Shown here in pieces: positions 32,987-42,307 of a stretch of 64,000 nucleotides of DNA; the first letter of the stretch is position 1, and each line of letters begins with the position of its first letter. The stretch comes from Segatella copri (lineage in GTDB: Bacteria; Bacteroidota; Bacteroidia; Bacteroidales; Bacteroidaceae). Under the pieces are notes generated by a model. It was not told where the DNA came from. It did no database searches and saw nothing but the letters and a program-made list of their open reading frames with translations. A program made the translations under genes and the position numbers. Where the stretch lies: positions 1 through 64,000 of the forward strand of contig NZ_NMPZ01000023.1 in the NCBI RefSeq assembly GCF_002224675.1, read 5' to 3'.

Positions 32987-35788
32987 TTATACATTTCCCA
33001 CTTCTCCCGGCAACATACCATACTCATCTTTAAAACACTTGGTGAAATAAGAAGGAGCAGAGAAGCCCACATCATAGGCAACCTCGGAGACACTCATACT
33101 GCGGGATTCCAGCAAACGCTTTGCTTTCGCCAAGCGAGCCTTACGGAGCAGATCAACGACAGAAGAACCCGTCATCGCCTTCACCTTGCGATAAAGCTGG
33201 ACGCGGCTCAAGCCTATCTGCTTACCGATATCCTCGACGCCAAACTCGCTATTCGAGAGATTCTTCTGAATGATGGCGTGAAGCTGTTTCATAAACTGCT
33301 TATCACGATCTTCCAGATGAGAATCGGCGATTTCCTGCTCTGCCTCCAGAGTGCCCTGGAAAAGATGCTTCAGAAGTTTGCGCTGCTTCAACAGATTCTC
33401 TATACGTGCCAGGAGCACCTTGCTGTGGAACGGCTTGGTGATGTAGGAATCGGCACCATGTTCATACCCCTCGGCACGATGCTCTTCCAGATTCTTCGCC
33501 GTAAGCATGATGACAGGGATATGAGAGGTTGCCGTATGGGTCTTCAGATTCTGGGTAAACTCCAAACCGTCCATCACCGGCATCATCACATCACAAATCA
33601 CCAGGTCGGGAACTTCCTTCTTGGCAACATCCAGTCCTTCCTTACCATCAGCAGCTTCCAGAACGATATAATCATCCTGCAGAAGGGTATGCTCATACTG
33701 ACGGATATCATTGTTGTCATCGATAACCAAGACGGTTGGCTTATTCGCATGTTCGCTCAGCACCTGCTGTACTTTTCCACTTTTTCTCTCTCCATCGTCG
33801 ATATATTGCAGTTCTGACTCATTAATCAAAGTTTTACATTCTGATAAAGAAGCATTTACAGAGTTATCCACATTATCCACATCCGTGTGGATAACTAGCG
33901 ACTTATCCTCCTGCTCACGAGGAATCACCACGAAAAAGTCGGATCCCTTACCCAACTCACTTTCTACACGAGCCTCGCCATGATGCAATTCTACAAACGA
34001 CTTCACCAAAGCCAAGCCGATGCCCGTACCGCTTGCTGCTCCCTTAGCCTGGAAGAAACGCTCGAAAATCTTGCCAGCCTCTTCCTGCGAGATACCCTTG
34101 CCGGTATCTCGCACATCCAGGCGGAACTTTCCATCCTCATCTTTCAGAGATACGAAAATATCGCCACCGGCAGGTGTATATTTCAAGGCATTGCTCAGAA
34201 GATTGAAGACAACACGAGCTATCTTCTCCTTATCTGCAACCACCTCCTGAGAACCAACAGAATCAGTTATATCCAAATGGAGCTTGATTTGCTTGCGCTC
34301 AGCAGTAAGCTGGAAATCGCCTACCCACATTTTCAAAGCTTTCACCAGGTCGAAGCGATAGAGCGTCAATTCCATCTTTCCGTTCTGAATCTTTCGGAAA
34401 TCGAGGATGCTGCTCACCAGTTGCTGGAGAGCTACCGCATTACGCTTCACCATCTTCAAAAGTTCACGACTCTTTCCCTTGATACCACTGTCCTCCAGCA
34501 GCATTTCCACAGGATCGGCAATCAATGTCAATGGGGTACGAAGTTCATGACTGATATTCGTAAAGAACACCAGGCGGGAATGGGTGAGTTCCAACACCTC
34601 CTCGTTCAGTCGTTTCAACTCCGCGTTCTTGCTTTCCAATTCCCCATTCACTCTTTTCAACTCTCCATTGGTTCTCGCCAATTCCTCATTCAGTTTAGCC
34701 TTCACCACATAACTGCGGAAAATCATAGCAGCAGCGACAATACAAACCAGCAGGAACAGGCACAAGCCTATCAACATGACTTTCTGGGAATTATAGTCAG
34801 AAAGATACCGATCCACCTGTTTATGCAAAGCCTTCAGATTATGAGCCTGTCGTTCAGCGTCCCTGGCTTCCATCAACGTAAGTTCCGCATTTTCCTGGGT
34901 AATGATAGATGTACTGAGATAGTTTTTCCGCTCAAAAGGCTGATGCTTCAGGATCTTCATCGCCAAGGCAATTACCTCATCACCCTTGGTAGGATAAAGA
35001 TAGGAAGCTTCGAAGATGCCATCGCGCACCAGCTCCAGGCCACCACCCTGGGTAGCCATTCCATCAACACCCGTAAATTTATAACGATGCTGCAGCCCCA
35101 TCTGCTTGGCAGCCTCGTAGGCACCCCATGCCAGACGATCGCTGTGAGCAAAGACATAATCAAAATCCTGTGTCTTCTTCAGGATGCGCTTCATTGCCTG
35201 AACGCCTCCTTCCTCCTTCCAGTTGCCTTCTTCAGAAGCAACTACCTGGATACCCGGATATGGTTTAATGGCATCCATGAAACCAAGATGGCGCTCCATG
35301 GCAGGCGAAGATCCATCCAATCCACAGATTTCAACAATGCGTCCCTTACCCTGAAGCTTTTGAGCTATAAAGGTACCCATCGACTTACCGATATGATAGT
35401 TGTCGCAGCCGATGAATGCAGTATATTTATCGGTATTGGAGATACGATCATACAGAATCACCGGGATTCCCTTCTCGTAGGCACGCTCCACCGCCTTGGA
35501 AATCGCACTCAACTGATTAGGAGAGATGACCAGCAAGTCCACGCCCTCATCCACGAACTGATTAACCTGTTTGTTCTGCAACACATTGTCATCATTCGAG
35601 GAAGCAAGCTTCACGATAATCGAATCATTGAGATATTCTCCCATCTTCAGCTCATCATTGAGCTTGTTGCGCCAGATATCCTCGGAGCATTGGGATACAC
35701 CAATGACAAACTTCTTTGGCTGCTGCTTGCATGCTGCCAAAGAAAGTCCCAAACCTATATATATAATAAGGTATAAATATCGTTTCAT
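32987..35788 (-). CDS. Hybrid two-component system regulator (HTCS), fructose-sensor type
   Basis: One protein combines sensing and transcription control. With the start at 35788 (MKRYLYLIIYIGLG) it has 933 residues: lipobox LAAC (Cys20), RbsB-type periplasmic binding domain (26-300), membrane helix (337-358), coiled coil (366-403), HisKA with His414 in SHELRTP, HATPase (to about 622), an Asn/Asp-rich linker (630-680), a receiver with Asp733 in CDVMMP, and an AraC domain (840-930). The architecture and sensor match BT1754, the fructose-binding fructan regulator. An upstream ATG at 35860 would destroy the signal. GH92 follows. The linker DNA contains three perfect DnaA boxes. Confidence 0.95.
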   Translation of the reverse strand: MKRYLYLIIYIGLGLSLAACKQQPKKFVIGVSQCSEDIWRNKLNDELKMGEYLNDSIIVKLASSNDDNVLQNKQVNQFVDEGVDLLVISPNQLSAISKAVERAYEKGIPVILYDRISNTDKYTAFIGCDNYHIGKSMGTFIAQKLQGKGRIVEICGLDGSSPAMERHLGFMDAIKPYPGIQVVASEEGNWKEEGGVQAMKRILKKTQDFDYVFAHSDRLAWGAYEAAKQMGLQHRYKFTGVDGMATQGGGLELVRDGIFEASYLYPTKGDEVIALAMKILKHQPFERKNYLSTSIITQENAELTLMEARDAERQAHNLKALHKQVDRYLSDYNSQKVMLIGLCLFLLVCIVAAAMIFRSYVVKAKLNEELARTNGELKRVNGELESKNAELKRLNEEVLELTHSRLVFFTNISHELRTPLTLIADPVEMLLEDSGIKGKSRELLKMVKRNAVALQQLVSSILDFRKIQNGKMELTLYRFDLVKALKMWVGDFQLTAERKQIKLHLDITDSVGSQEVVADKEKIARVVFNLLSNALKYTPAGGDIFVSLKDEDGKFRLDVRDTGKGISQEEAGKIFERFFQAKGAASGTGIGLALVKSFVELHHGEARVESELGKGSDFFVVIPREQEDKSLVIHTDVDNVDNSVNASLSECKTLINESELQYIDDGERKSGKVQQVLSEHANKPTVLVIDDNNDIRQYEHTLLQDDYIVLEAADGKEGLDVAKKEVPDLVICDVMMPVMDGLEFTQNLKTHTATSHIPVIMLTAKNLEEHRAEGYEHGADSYITKPFHSKVLLARIENLLKQRKLLKHLFQGTLEAEQEIADSHLEDRDKQFMKQLHAIIQKNLSNSEFGVEDIGKQIGLSRVQLYRKVKAMTGSSVVDLLRKARLAKAKRLLESRSMSVSEVAYDVGFSAPSYFTKCFKDEYGMLPGEVGNV
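33864..33894. other. Three perfect DnaA boxes inside the HTCS gene
   Basis: TTATCCACA at 33864 and 33873 in direct tandem, and TGTGGATAA (the inverse) at 33886. They encode part of the linker between kinase and receiver (VIHTDVDNVDN), where protein constraint should be low. Confidence 0.7.
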
Positions 35789-35857
35789 ATTTATTGTATT
35801 GTTTAAATTTATAGACTGATAGACTCTGAAAGAGTTGCCTCTACAAGAGTTTTGGTG

Positions 35858-35865
35858 CAAATTTA
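35858..35865 (-). promoter_or_regulatory. Promoter -7 box for HTCS-GH92
   Basis: TAAATTTG followed by CACC on the minus strand, 70 bases before the chosen start at 35788; it supports that start over the one at 35860. Confidence 0.6.
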
Positions 35866-35951
35866 CTATTTTTTTTGTATTTTAGTGCATTTGGTGCGTT
35901 TTTTACAAATTAAGGTTCATTTTTTATAAAGAGAATCTACAGAAATCATCG

Positions 35952-35959
35952 TATCTTTG
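35952..35959 (+). promoter_or_regulatory. Promoter -7 box for aspA
   Basis: TATCTTTG followed by CAGCGG. The leader to the aspA ATG is about 100 bases, longer than at its neighbours. Confidence 0.65.
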
Positions 35960-36068
35960 CAGCGGATAAAGGAAACAACTCCTTCTTCCGAAAACAGAGA
36001 ATCAATAAAAATAATACAATAACTAGAGAATAAATAACATTAGTATAAACAACAAAACTAACTATATT

Positions 36069-37487
36069 ATGGCTGAAGTTAAAAATTTTAGAGTAGAGTC
36101 AGACCTTTTAGGTGAACTCAAAGTTCCTGCAGAAGCACTTTACGGTGTACAGACACAGCGCGGTATCAACAACTATCACATTTCCCGTAAGACTATGAGA
36201 GCTTACCCTGATTTCATCATCGCTATCGCTTACGTGAAGTTGGCAGCTATCGAGACCAACCATACCCTCGGTGTGATCAACGATGAAATTTCGGGTTCTA
36301 TCTCTCAGGCTTGCCGCGAGATCATCGAAGGCAAATGGCATGAGAACTTCCCTATCGACATGGTACAGGGTGGTGCTGGTACTTCTGTTAACATGAATGC
36401 CAACGAGGTAATCGCTAACCGTGCACTCGAAATCATGGGTCACGAGAAGGGTGACTATCAGTTCTGCTCTCCTAACGACCATTGCAACTGTGGACAGAGC
36501 ACCAACGACGTTTACCCAACCTCTATCCGTTTGGCTTTGATTCGCATGAATACACACCTGATAGGTGCTTTAACTGGTTTGATCAGCGCATTCCGCTACA
36601 AGGCAGACGAATATGCTGACGTTATCAAGATGGGCCGTACTCAATTGCAGGATGCAGTTCCAATGTCTTTCGGTCAGGAATTCAATGCATACGCCAACAA
36701 CCTGGAAGAGGAAATCCTCAACCTGGAGCGCAATGTGAAGCTCTTGCATGAGATCAATATGGGCGGTACAGCTATCGGTACAGGTTTGAACGCAGTTCCT
36801 GGCTTCGCTAAGCTTTGTGCAGCCAACCTCAGCAAGTTGACAGGCGAAAACTTCGAAACAGCTACAGACCTGGTAGAGGCAACTCCTGATACTGGTGCTT
36901 ACGTAAGCTACTCTTCTGCTCTGAAGCGCTTGGCAATCAAGCTGTCTAAGATCTGTAACGACCTCCGTCTGATGGCTTCTGGTCCTCGCTGCGGTCTGAA
37001 CGAGATCAATCTCCCTGCCAAGGCACCAGGTTCTTCTATCATGCCAGGTAAGGTGAACCCTGTTATCCCTGAGGTAACCAACCAGGTTTGCTTCAAGGTA
37101 ATCGGTAACGATGCTACCGTTAGCTTCGCAGCAGAGGCTGGTCAGTTGGAGTTAAACGTAATGGAACCTATCATCACCGAGAGCCTCTTCGAGAGCTTGA
37201 CATGGATGAAGAACGCTATTGAGACTTTGACTTCTGAGTGTATTCTCGGCATCACCGTCAACAAGGAGCGCTGCTACGAGATGGTAAAGAACAGTATCGG
37301 TATCGTTACTGCCCTCAATCCTATCATCGGCTACAAGAAAAGTACGAAGGTTGCCAAGGAAGCTCATGCCACAGGCCGTTCCGTTTATGACATCGTCATC
37401 GAACAGGGCATTCTGAGCAAGGAAGAGCTTGACAAGGCACTCGACCCTAAGGAGATGTTGCAGTCACACAAATTTACCCTGAAATAA
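36069..37487 (+). CDS. aspA: Aspartate ammonia-lyase
   Basis: It splits aspartate into fumarate and ammonia, and so feeds the fumarate reductase route alongside the class I fumarase at 10079-11737. The 472-residue protein belongs to the fumarase/aspartase superfamily. The signature loop GSSIMPGKVNP, with the catalytic serine, is at about 320. GRTQLQDAVPMSFGQEF and SSNDHCNCGQSTNDVYPT-like substrate segments are present (the latter as CSPNDHCNCGQSTND). Aspartase rather than class II fumarase is favoured by the overall match. It is a single-gene unit with promoter 35952-35959 and terminator 37529-37572. Confidence 0.95.
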   Translation: MAEVKNFRVESDLLGELKVPAEALYGVQTQRGINNYHISRKTMRAYPDFIIAIAYVKLAAIETNHTLGVINDEISGSISQACREIIEGKWHENFPIDMVQGGAGTSVNMNANEVIANRALEIMGHEKGDYQFCSPNDHCNCGQSTNDVYPTSIRLALIRMNTHLIGALTGLISAFRYKADEYADVIKMGRTQLQDAVPMSFGQEFNAYANNLEEEILNLERNVKLLHEINMGGTAIGTGLNAVPGFAKLCAANLSKLTGENFETATDLVEATPDTGAYVSYSSALKRLAIKLSKICNDLRLMASGPRCGLNEINLPAKAPGSSIMPGKVNPVIPEVTNQVCFKVIGNDATVSFAAEAGQLELNVMEPIITESLFESLTWMKNAIETLTSECILGITVNKERCYEMVKNSIGIVTALNPIIGYKKSTKVAKEAHATGRSVYDIVIEQGILSKEELDKALDPKEMLQSHKFTLK

Positions 37488-37528
37488 ATTTTTCCATAAC
37501 CAGTCAGCTGATTAGCTGACAAACAAAA

Positions 37529-37572
37529 AACCTGTAAGCGTATTCCTATCAAGGGAATATAGCTTACAGGTT
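37529..37572 (+). terminator. Terminator after aspA
   Basis: AACCTGTAAGC pairs with AGCTTACAGGTT, extended by ATTCC/GGGAAT, then TTATTTG. A-rich sequence on the left lets it serve the leftward AraC gene as well. Confidence 0.8.
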
Positions 37573-37623
37573 ATTTGTTATACATAAAGCTTATATGCCA
37601 TGTAAGGGCAAAAGCCTTCAACA

Positions 37624-38472
37624 TCAGCCTTGGTTCCGATATGCCAGCGGCGTCATTCCCGCCCTCATCTTAAAGAAATTCGTCATGGCACTCTGATCAC
37701 TGAAATGCAGATGATCTGCAATTTCTCCCATCGTCATGTCAGATTGCTTCAGGAGATTGCATATTTCTTTATAGAGCAAGGAGGTGATGTGATCATTCAC
37801 GGTAGTTCCTGAAATATCCTTGATCATCCTGGAAAGATAAGGTGCCGAGACATTCAACTTGTCGGCATAGAACCTGATCTGTCGCTCGGTTTTGAAATGG
37901 CGATACAGAAGATGAAGGAAAATCTCATAAACTTCCTTCTTGTGGCGCAAATCGCGAGTCACCGATACATTCTCGTAAGGAAGTTCCGAAACCAGAAGCT
38001 TCAGGACATTCACCATCGACTGGATCATCTCTACCTTGTAGATGTGCTGATGACGCACTATATCACGAATCATGTGAAAGATATCGATGGCAGATTTCTG
38101 CTTGTCAGCCGATAACTGATACACCACATCGGCAGTAATCTCCTCATCCACCAGGATGCACTCAGCCTCAAAATCCGCCGACATCTCGGAAAAAGCAATG
38201 ACATGCTTGGGCGAGACGACCAGCAATTCACCTGCCGAAAGCGTCCTGTCGGAATCATTGGCTTCAGCACTTTGCTGAAGTATCCCCATTTTGATATTTC
38301 CCCTGGTCACCAACACGAGTTTAGTGAACAGGGTGCGCTCTTGAGCCATCTCTATAAAATCCCTTTCGCATAGATCGTCGATATAAATATGTGCGGCATA
38401 AGCCCCAAAGATACTTTCAAGATGGTGTCGTGCGGCAAACTCTTTCAAATTATAAACTTGTTGCTGCTTCAT
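37624..38472 (-). CDS. AraC family transcriptional regulator
   Basis: A soluble 282-residue regulator. The N-terminal part (about 30-150) looks like a cupin-type sensing domain of AraC proteins, without a clear ligand clue. The C-terminal 100 residues are the double helix-turn-helix (HFSDQSAMTNFFKMRAGMTPL). It is convergent with aspA and ends 51 bases from the aspA terminator. Upstream lies the DnaA-box cluster at 38573-38694. No operator copies were found nearby. Target genes are unknown. Confidence 0.88.
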   Translation of the reverse strand: MKQQQVYNLKEFAARHHLESIFGAYAAHIYIDDLCERDFIEMAQERTLFTKLVLVTRGNIKMGILQQSAEANDSDRTLSAGELLVVSPKHVIAFSEMSADFEAECILVDEEITADVVYQLSADKQKSAIDIFHMIRDIVRHQHIYKVEMIQSMVNVLKLLVSELPYENVSVTRDLRHKKEVYEIFLHLLYRHFKTERQIRFYADKLNVSAPYLSRMIKDISGTTVNDHITSLLYKEICNLLKQSDMTMGEIADHLHFSDQSAMTNFFKMRAGMTPLAYRNQG

Positions 38473-38572
38473 AAAGACTCAAATTCTTAGTTGGGGGCAA
38501 ATTTACTATTTATTTTTGTAAAATGCAAGAAAAGTATGGATAAAAAATGTGAAGAACTTTTAGAAGATTCGG

Positions 38573-38694
38573 TTATCAACAATCGTTATCCAAACAAGGC
38601 TAAACTGATTATCAGGTACTTATATTTCTTTTCCACAGTTATCAACACCCCTGTGGAAAACTTTATCAAGACTTTTGTGGAAAAATGTGGAAAA
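38573..38694. other. Cluster of nine DnaA-box-like sites, candidate replication origin
   Basis: TTATCAACA (38573, 38639), TTATCCAAA (38586), TTATCAGGT (38609), TTTTCCACA (38629), TGTGGAAAA (38652, 38676, 38686) and TTATCAAGA (38663). Most are one mismatch from TTATCCACA. AT-rich DNA lies near by at 38880-39000. The region has no gene I accept; a 101-residue open frame crosses it but runs into the tRNA. Confidence 0.5.
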
Positions 38695-38711
38695 GTTTGG
38701 CGCACAAAAAA

Positions 38712-38735
38712 GACACTAACTAAAAAGTTAGTGTC
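38712..38735 (-). terminator. Terminator after the tRNA
   Basis: GACACTAAC pairs with GTTAGTGTC, and reading leftward a six-T run follows, seven bases after the tRNA 3' end. Confidence 0.85.
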
Positions 38736-38741
38736 TCAATG

Positions 38742-38815
38742 TAGCGGGAGGGGGCCACGATCCCTCGACCTCCGGATTATGAATCCGACGCTCTAACCAG
38801 CTGAGCTATCCCGCC
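38742..38815 (-). tRNA. tRNA-Met(CAT)
   Basis: Read leftward, 74 bases fold as a cloverleaf: acceptor GGCGGGA with TCCCGCT (one G-T at 1:72), D arm GCTC/GAGC, anticodon arm with loop TTCATAA, variable AGGTC and T arm. The anticodon CAT allows elongator Met or lysidine-modified Ile; Met is preferred on the overall sequence. CCA is not encoded. The T loop is ATCGTGG instead of TTCGANN, and the T stem has one A-C mismatch (50:64). The promoter box lies at 38848-38855 and a terminator follows directly. Confidence 0.9.
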
Positions 38816-38847
38816 ATCCTTTACAAGTCATTTCTGATTTGCGGGTG

Positions 38848-38855
38848 CAAAGGTA
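38848..38855 (-). promoter_or_regulatory. Promoter -7 box for the tRNA
   Basis: TACCTTTG followed by CACCCG on the minus strand, about 33 bases before the tRNA 5' end. Confidence 0.65.
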
Positions 38856-39001
38856 CAACAATTATTTGGTTCCACCAAATTTTTTCGGAGAAATTTTCGA
38901 AAAAAGTTTGTTTTTTCTTTTTTTTGCTCAAATTCCGACCTATTTACACCTATTATATATATAAAAAAAGCGAAAAAGAAAGGATTTCTAATTTTTTTGT
39001 G

Positions 39002-39009
39002 TAACTTTG
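39002..39009 (+). promoter_or_regulatory. Promoter -7 box for lptG-ribBA
   Basis: TAACTTTG followed by CAGGC. It rules out a TTG start at 39007 for the downstream gene, because that codon lies within the box. Confidence 0.65.
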
Positions 39010-39072
39010 CAGGCTGAAACGATAGCTGTTCACCTCGAAATGATGAGAAAACAGCTTACTAGAAAAAAAGAA

Positions 39073-40962
39073 ATGCTTAGAATTAAGAAATTAGACATAT
39101 TTATAACCAAGCAATTTGGACTTCTCTTTATGGGAACCTTCTTCATCTGCCAGTTTGTGCTGATGATGCAGTTCCTGTGGCGATATATCGACGATCTCAT
39201 CGGAAAGGGAATCTCGATGGACGTAATGGCGCAGTTCTTCTGGTATATGGGTCTGATGCTCGTACCTCAGGCTTTGCCGCTTGCCATCCTCCTCTCCTCA
39301 CTGATGACTTTCGGTAATCTCGGCGAAAGTTCGGAGCTCACAGCCATCAAGGCTGCCGGCATCTCTCTGATGCAGGCTTTCCGCTCGCTCATCGTCATCA
39401 CCGTCATCATTATGTTCGGATCCTTCTACTTCCAGAACAATGTAGGTCCGCACTCCAACCAGAAGCTGGCACAACTCCTCATATCCATGAAGCAGAAGAG
39501 TCCGGAACTGGAAATCCCGGAAGGCATCTTCTACGATGGAATCCCGAACTGCAACCTCTATGTGCAGAAGAAGGACCTGAATACAGGAAAGCTCTACGGC
39601 ATCATGATCTATCGCATGACAGACAGCTACGAAGATGCCGCCATCATCCTTGCCGACTCGGGAATGCTGCAAAGTACAGCCGAGAAGAAGCACCTCGTAC
39701 TGAGTCTTTACAGCGGAGAATGGTTTGAGAATATGAAGAGCAGTGAATTCGGCAACAGCGCTGCCGTTCCATACAGAAGAGAAACCTTCGTTTCCAAGAA
39801 GATCGTGCTCGACTTTGATGCCGACTTCAACCTTACCGATGCCTCGTCGCTTGCCAACAATGCCAAGGGAAAAAGTCTGTCGGAGATTTTCCACTCCATC
39901 GACTCCATCAACGGACTGTATGATTCCATAGGAAAGAACTATCTTTCGGAGGCAAATGCCCGATTCTACCGCACGACACAGGTAAACAAGGTAGATTCGC
40001 TGAAAGAAATCAAGAAGGGACTGACGGAGAATTTCGACACCTTATATAATAAGCTCTCGAACGACAAGAAACTCCGGGCACTCAATGATGCACAGATGAC
40101 AGCACAGCAGGAGCTCACCGACCTCGACTTCAAGGCAATGGTTACGAGCGATGCCGACTATATCATCAGGCAACACAAGATAGAAGCAATCAAGAAGTTC
40201 ACGCTGGCACTCTCCTGCCTGATCTTCTTCTTCATCGGAGCTCCACTGGGTGCCATCATCCGAAAGGGTGGATTGGGATTCCCGGTCATCATCTCCGTAT
40301 TCGTGTTCATCATCTTCTACATCCTCGACAATACGGGCTACAGAATGTCGAGACTGGGAACCTGGACCATCTGGTTCGGTCAAGGACTGGCTCCAGCCGT
40401 ACTGGCACCAATCGCCGTATTCGTCACCTACAAGGCAACCAACGACTCTACGGTGTTCAATATGGAGATGTATAAGATGTTCTTCATGAAACTGCTCGGT
40501 CTCCGTATCAAACGCCACGTCTTCGGCAAAGAGGTCATCATCGAAGAGCCGAAATATACAGAAGATGCACAGCGACTGGAAAAGCTCAACAGCGATATCT
40601 ATATATATAATAAGGTACACGAGCTGAAGAAGCTTCCAAACTTCATCAATGTGTTCTTCAAATACCAGCCCGACAACGAGATTGAACGCATTAGCGATGA
40701 GCTTGAAAACGTGATAGAGGATCTGACCAATACCAGGAACAAGGTCATCCTTCACAACCTCAACCTCTACCCTATTCTTGCGACGAAGGCTCATACCCGC
40801 CCATTCGAACGTCAGTGGCTCAACATCCTTGCAGCCATCATCGTACCTGTGGGCATCGTACTCTACCTGAGAATGTGGCGATTCAGAATCCGACTCTACC
40901 GAGACCTGAACACCATCAGGCAGAGTAACGCAAACATCATCAATCAGATAAAGGAAATGTAA
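39073..40962 (+). CDS. LptF/LptG family lipopolysaccharide export permease
   Basis: LptF/LptG proteins are the membrane half of the ABC complex that lifts LPS from the inner membrane onto the periplasmic bridge. The start at 39073 ([16 protein letters not shown]) is chosen because family members in Bacteroidetes begin there and the promoter box overlaps more distal starts. The 629 residues give six main membrane helices, three on each side of a large periplasmic domain, plus a last helix near the C-terminus ([18 protein letters not shown]). The C-terminal extension is typical of the Bacteroidetes form. ribBA follows after 20 bp. LptF versus LptG is not settled. Confidence 0.92.
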   Translation: MLRIKKLDIFITKQFGLLFMGTFFICQFVLMMQFLWRYIDDLIGKGISMDVMAQFFWYMGLMLVPQALPLAILLSSLMTFGNLGESSELTAIKAAGISLMQAFRSLIVITVIIMFGSFYFQNNVGPHSNQKLAQLLISMKQKSPELEIPEGIFYDGIPNCNLYVQKKDLNTGKLYGIMIYRMTDSYEDAAIILADSGMLQSTAEKKHLVLSLYSGEWFENMKSSEFGNSAAVPYRRETFVSKKIVLDFDADFNLTDASSLANNAKGKSLSEIFHSIDSINGLYDSIGKNYLSEANARFYRTTQVNKVDSLKEIKKGLTENFDTLYNKLSNDKKLRALNDAQMTAQQELTDLDFKAMVTSDADYIIRQHKIEAIKKFTLALSCLIFFFIGAPLGAIIRKGGLGFPVIISVFVFIIFYILDNTGYRMSRLGTWTIWFGQGLAPAVLAPIAVFVTYKATNDSTVFNMEMYKMFFMKLLGLRIKRHVFGKEVIIEEPKYTEDAQRLEKLNSDIYIYNKVHELKKLPNFINVFFKYQPDNEIERISDELENVIEDLTNTRNKVILHNLNLYPILATKAHTRPFERQWLNILAAIIVPVGIVLYLRMWRFRIRLYRDLNTIRQSNANIINQIKEM

Positions 40963-40982
40963 CTATAAAAAGTATCAAACAA

Positions 40983-42191
40983 ATGGCAGATATTAAACTA
41001 AATAGCATCGAAGATGCAGTAAAGGACTTCCAGGAAGGTAAGTTTGTCATCGTTGTAGATGACGAAGATCGCGAAAACGAGGGCGACCTCATCATCGCCG
41101 CTGAGAAAATCGACGCAGAGAAGGTAAACTTCATGCTCAAGAACGCAAGAGGTGTACTCTGTGCCCCTATCACCCTGAGCCGATGCGAGGAACTCGACTT
41201 GCCTCACCAGGTATCAGACAATACATCCATGCTTGGCACCCCATTCACCATTACCGTGGATAAGCTGGAGGGCTGCTCAACAGGAGTATCAGCCCACGAC
41301 CGCGCAGAGACCATCAAGGCTCTTGCCGATCCGGCATCTACCCCACAGACATTCGGTCGCCCTGGTCACATCAATCCTCTCTATGCCCAGGACAACGGTG
41401 TTTTGAGAAGAAGCGGACATACAGAGGCAGCCATTGACCTCTGCAGAATGGCAGGACTCTATCCTGCAGGCGCCCTCATGGAGATTATGAACGAAGACGG
41501 AACCATGGCACGTCTTCCACAGCTGATGGAGATGGCAAAGGAATGGAACCTCAAGATCATCTCTATCAAGGATATGATTGAGTACAGACTCAAGAAGGAA
41601 TCGCTCATCGAGGTGGGCGAAGAGGTAGATATGCCTACAGAATACGGACACTTCCGTCTGATTCCTTTCCGCCAGGCAAGCAACGGACTTGAACACATGG
41701 CACTCATCAAGGGCGAATGGAAGGAAGATGAGCCTATAATGGTCCGTGTACACTCATCTTGCGCCACAGGCGACATTCTCGGAAGCAAGCGATGCGACTG
41801 CGGACAGCAGCTGCACAAGGCGATGCAGATGATCGAGAAAGCCGGCAAGGGTGTAGTCATCTACATGCAGCAGGAAGGCCGAGGCATCGGATTGATGAAC
41901 AAGATTGCAGCCTACAAGCTGCAGGAAGAAGGATACGATACCGTAGATGCCAACGTACACCTCGGTTTCAAGCCAGATGAGCGTGACTACGGATGCGGCG
42001 CACAGATGCTCCGCCACCTCGGCGTGCACAAGATGCGCCTGCTCACCAACAACCCTGTAAAGCGTGTTGGCCTGGAGGCTTATGGACTCGAAATCACAGA
42101 GAATGTGCCTATCGAAGTAGTACCAAATGAGTACAACGAGCGCTATCTCAAGACCAAGAGAGACCGCATGGGGCACACTTTACACCTCTGA
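40983..42191 (+). CDS. ribBA: Bifunctional DHBP synthase / GTP cyclohydrolase II (RibBA)
   Basis: It makes both precursors of riboflavin: 3,4-dihydroxy-2-butanone 4-phosphate from ribulose 5-phosphate, and the pyrimidine from GTP. The 402-residue protein has the RibB domain (about 1-200, [10 protein letters not shown] near residue 28, [13 protein letters not shown]) and the RibA domain (about 205-400). The latter has zinc cysteines in [18 protein letters not shown] (about 260, 271, 273) and QQEGRGIGL. Both active sites look intact. It follows the LPS permease gene by 20 bp. No FMN riboswitch could be recognised. Confidence 0.96.
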   Translation: MADIKLNSIEDAVKDFQEGKFVIVVDDEDRENEGDLIIAAEKIDAEKVNFMLKNARGVLCAPITLSRCEELDLPHQVSDNTSMLGTPFTITVDKLEGCSTGVSAHDRAETIKALADPASTPQTFGRPGHINPLYAQDNGVLRRSGHTEAAIDLCRMAGLYPAGALMEIMNEDGTMARLPQLMEMAKEWNLKIISIKDMIEYRLKKESLIEVGEEVDMPTEYGHFRLIPFRQASNGLEHMALIKGEWKEDEPIMVRVHSSCATGDILGSKRCDCGQQLHKAMQMIEKAGKGVVIYMQQEGRGIGLMNKIAAYKLQEEGYDTVDANVHLGFKPDERDYGCGAQMLRHLGVHKMRLLTNNPVKRVGLEAYGLEITENVPIEVVPNEYNERYLKTKRDRMGHTLHL

Positions 42192-42269
42192 TAATGTAAA
42201 TTATGTTATTATTTTGCATCAAATCGCGAAATAACGGATGATTTTCTTCCGAAAAAGAAATAAAATGCT

Positions 42270-42277
42270 TAATTTTG
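42270..42277 (+). promoter_or_regulatory. Promoter -7 box for the aminotransferase
   Basis: TAATTTTG followed by CACACG, 30 bases before the ATG at 42308. A second possible box (TTATTTTG) lies near 42211. Confidence 0.6.
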
Positions 42278-42307
42278 CACACGATTAATTAACAATAAAA
42301 TAAAATT

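Noticed and set aside
33980..35776. Long open frame (598 codons) opposite the HTCS gene
   Set aside because: It mirrors a complete, domain-rich gene on the other strand; the translation has no domain and low-complexity His/Gln/Leu content.
37501..37520. Small palindrome around CAGCTGATTAGCTG after aspA
   Set aside because: Short, without a T-run; the real terminator is the longer hairpin just after it.
38491..38796. 101-codon frame across the DnaA-box cluster
   Set aside because: It runs through the tRNA terminator and into the tRNA on the opposite strand, and has no promoter box.
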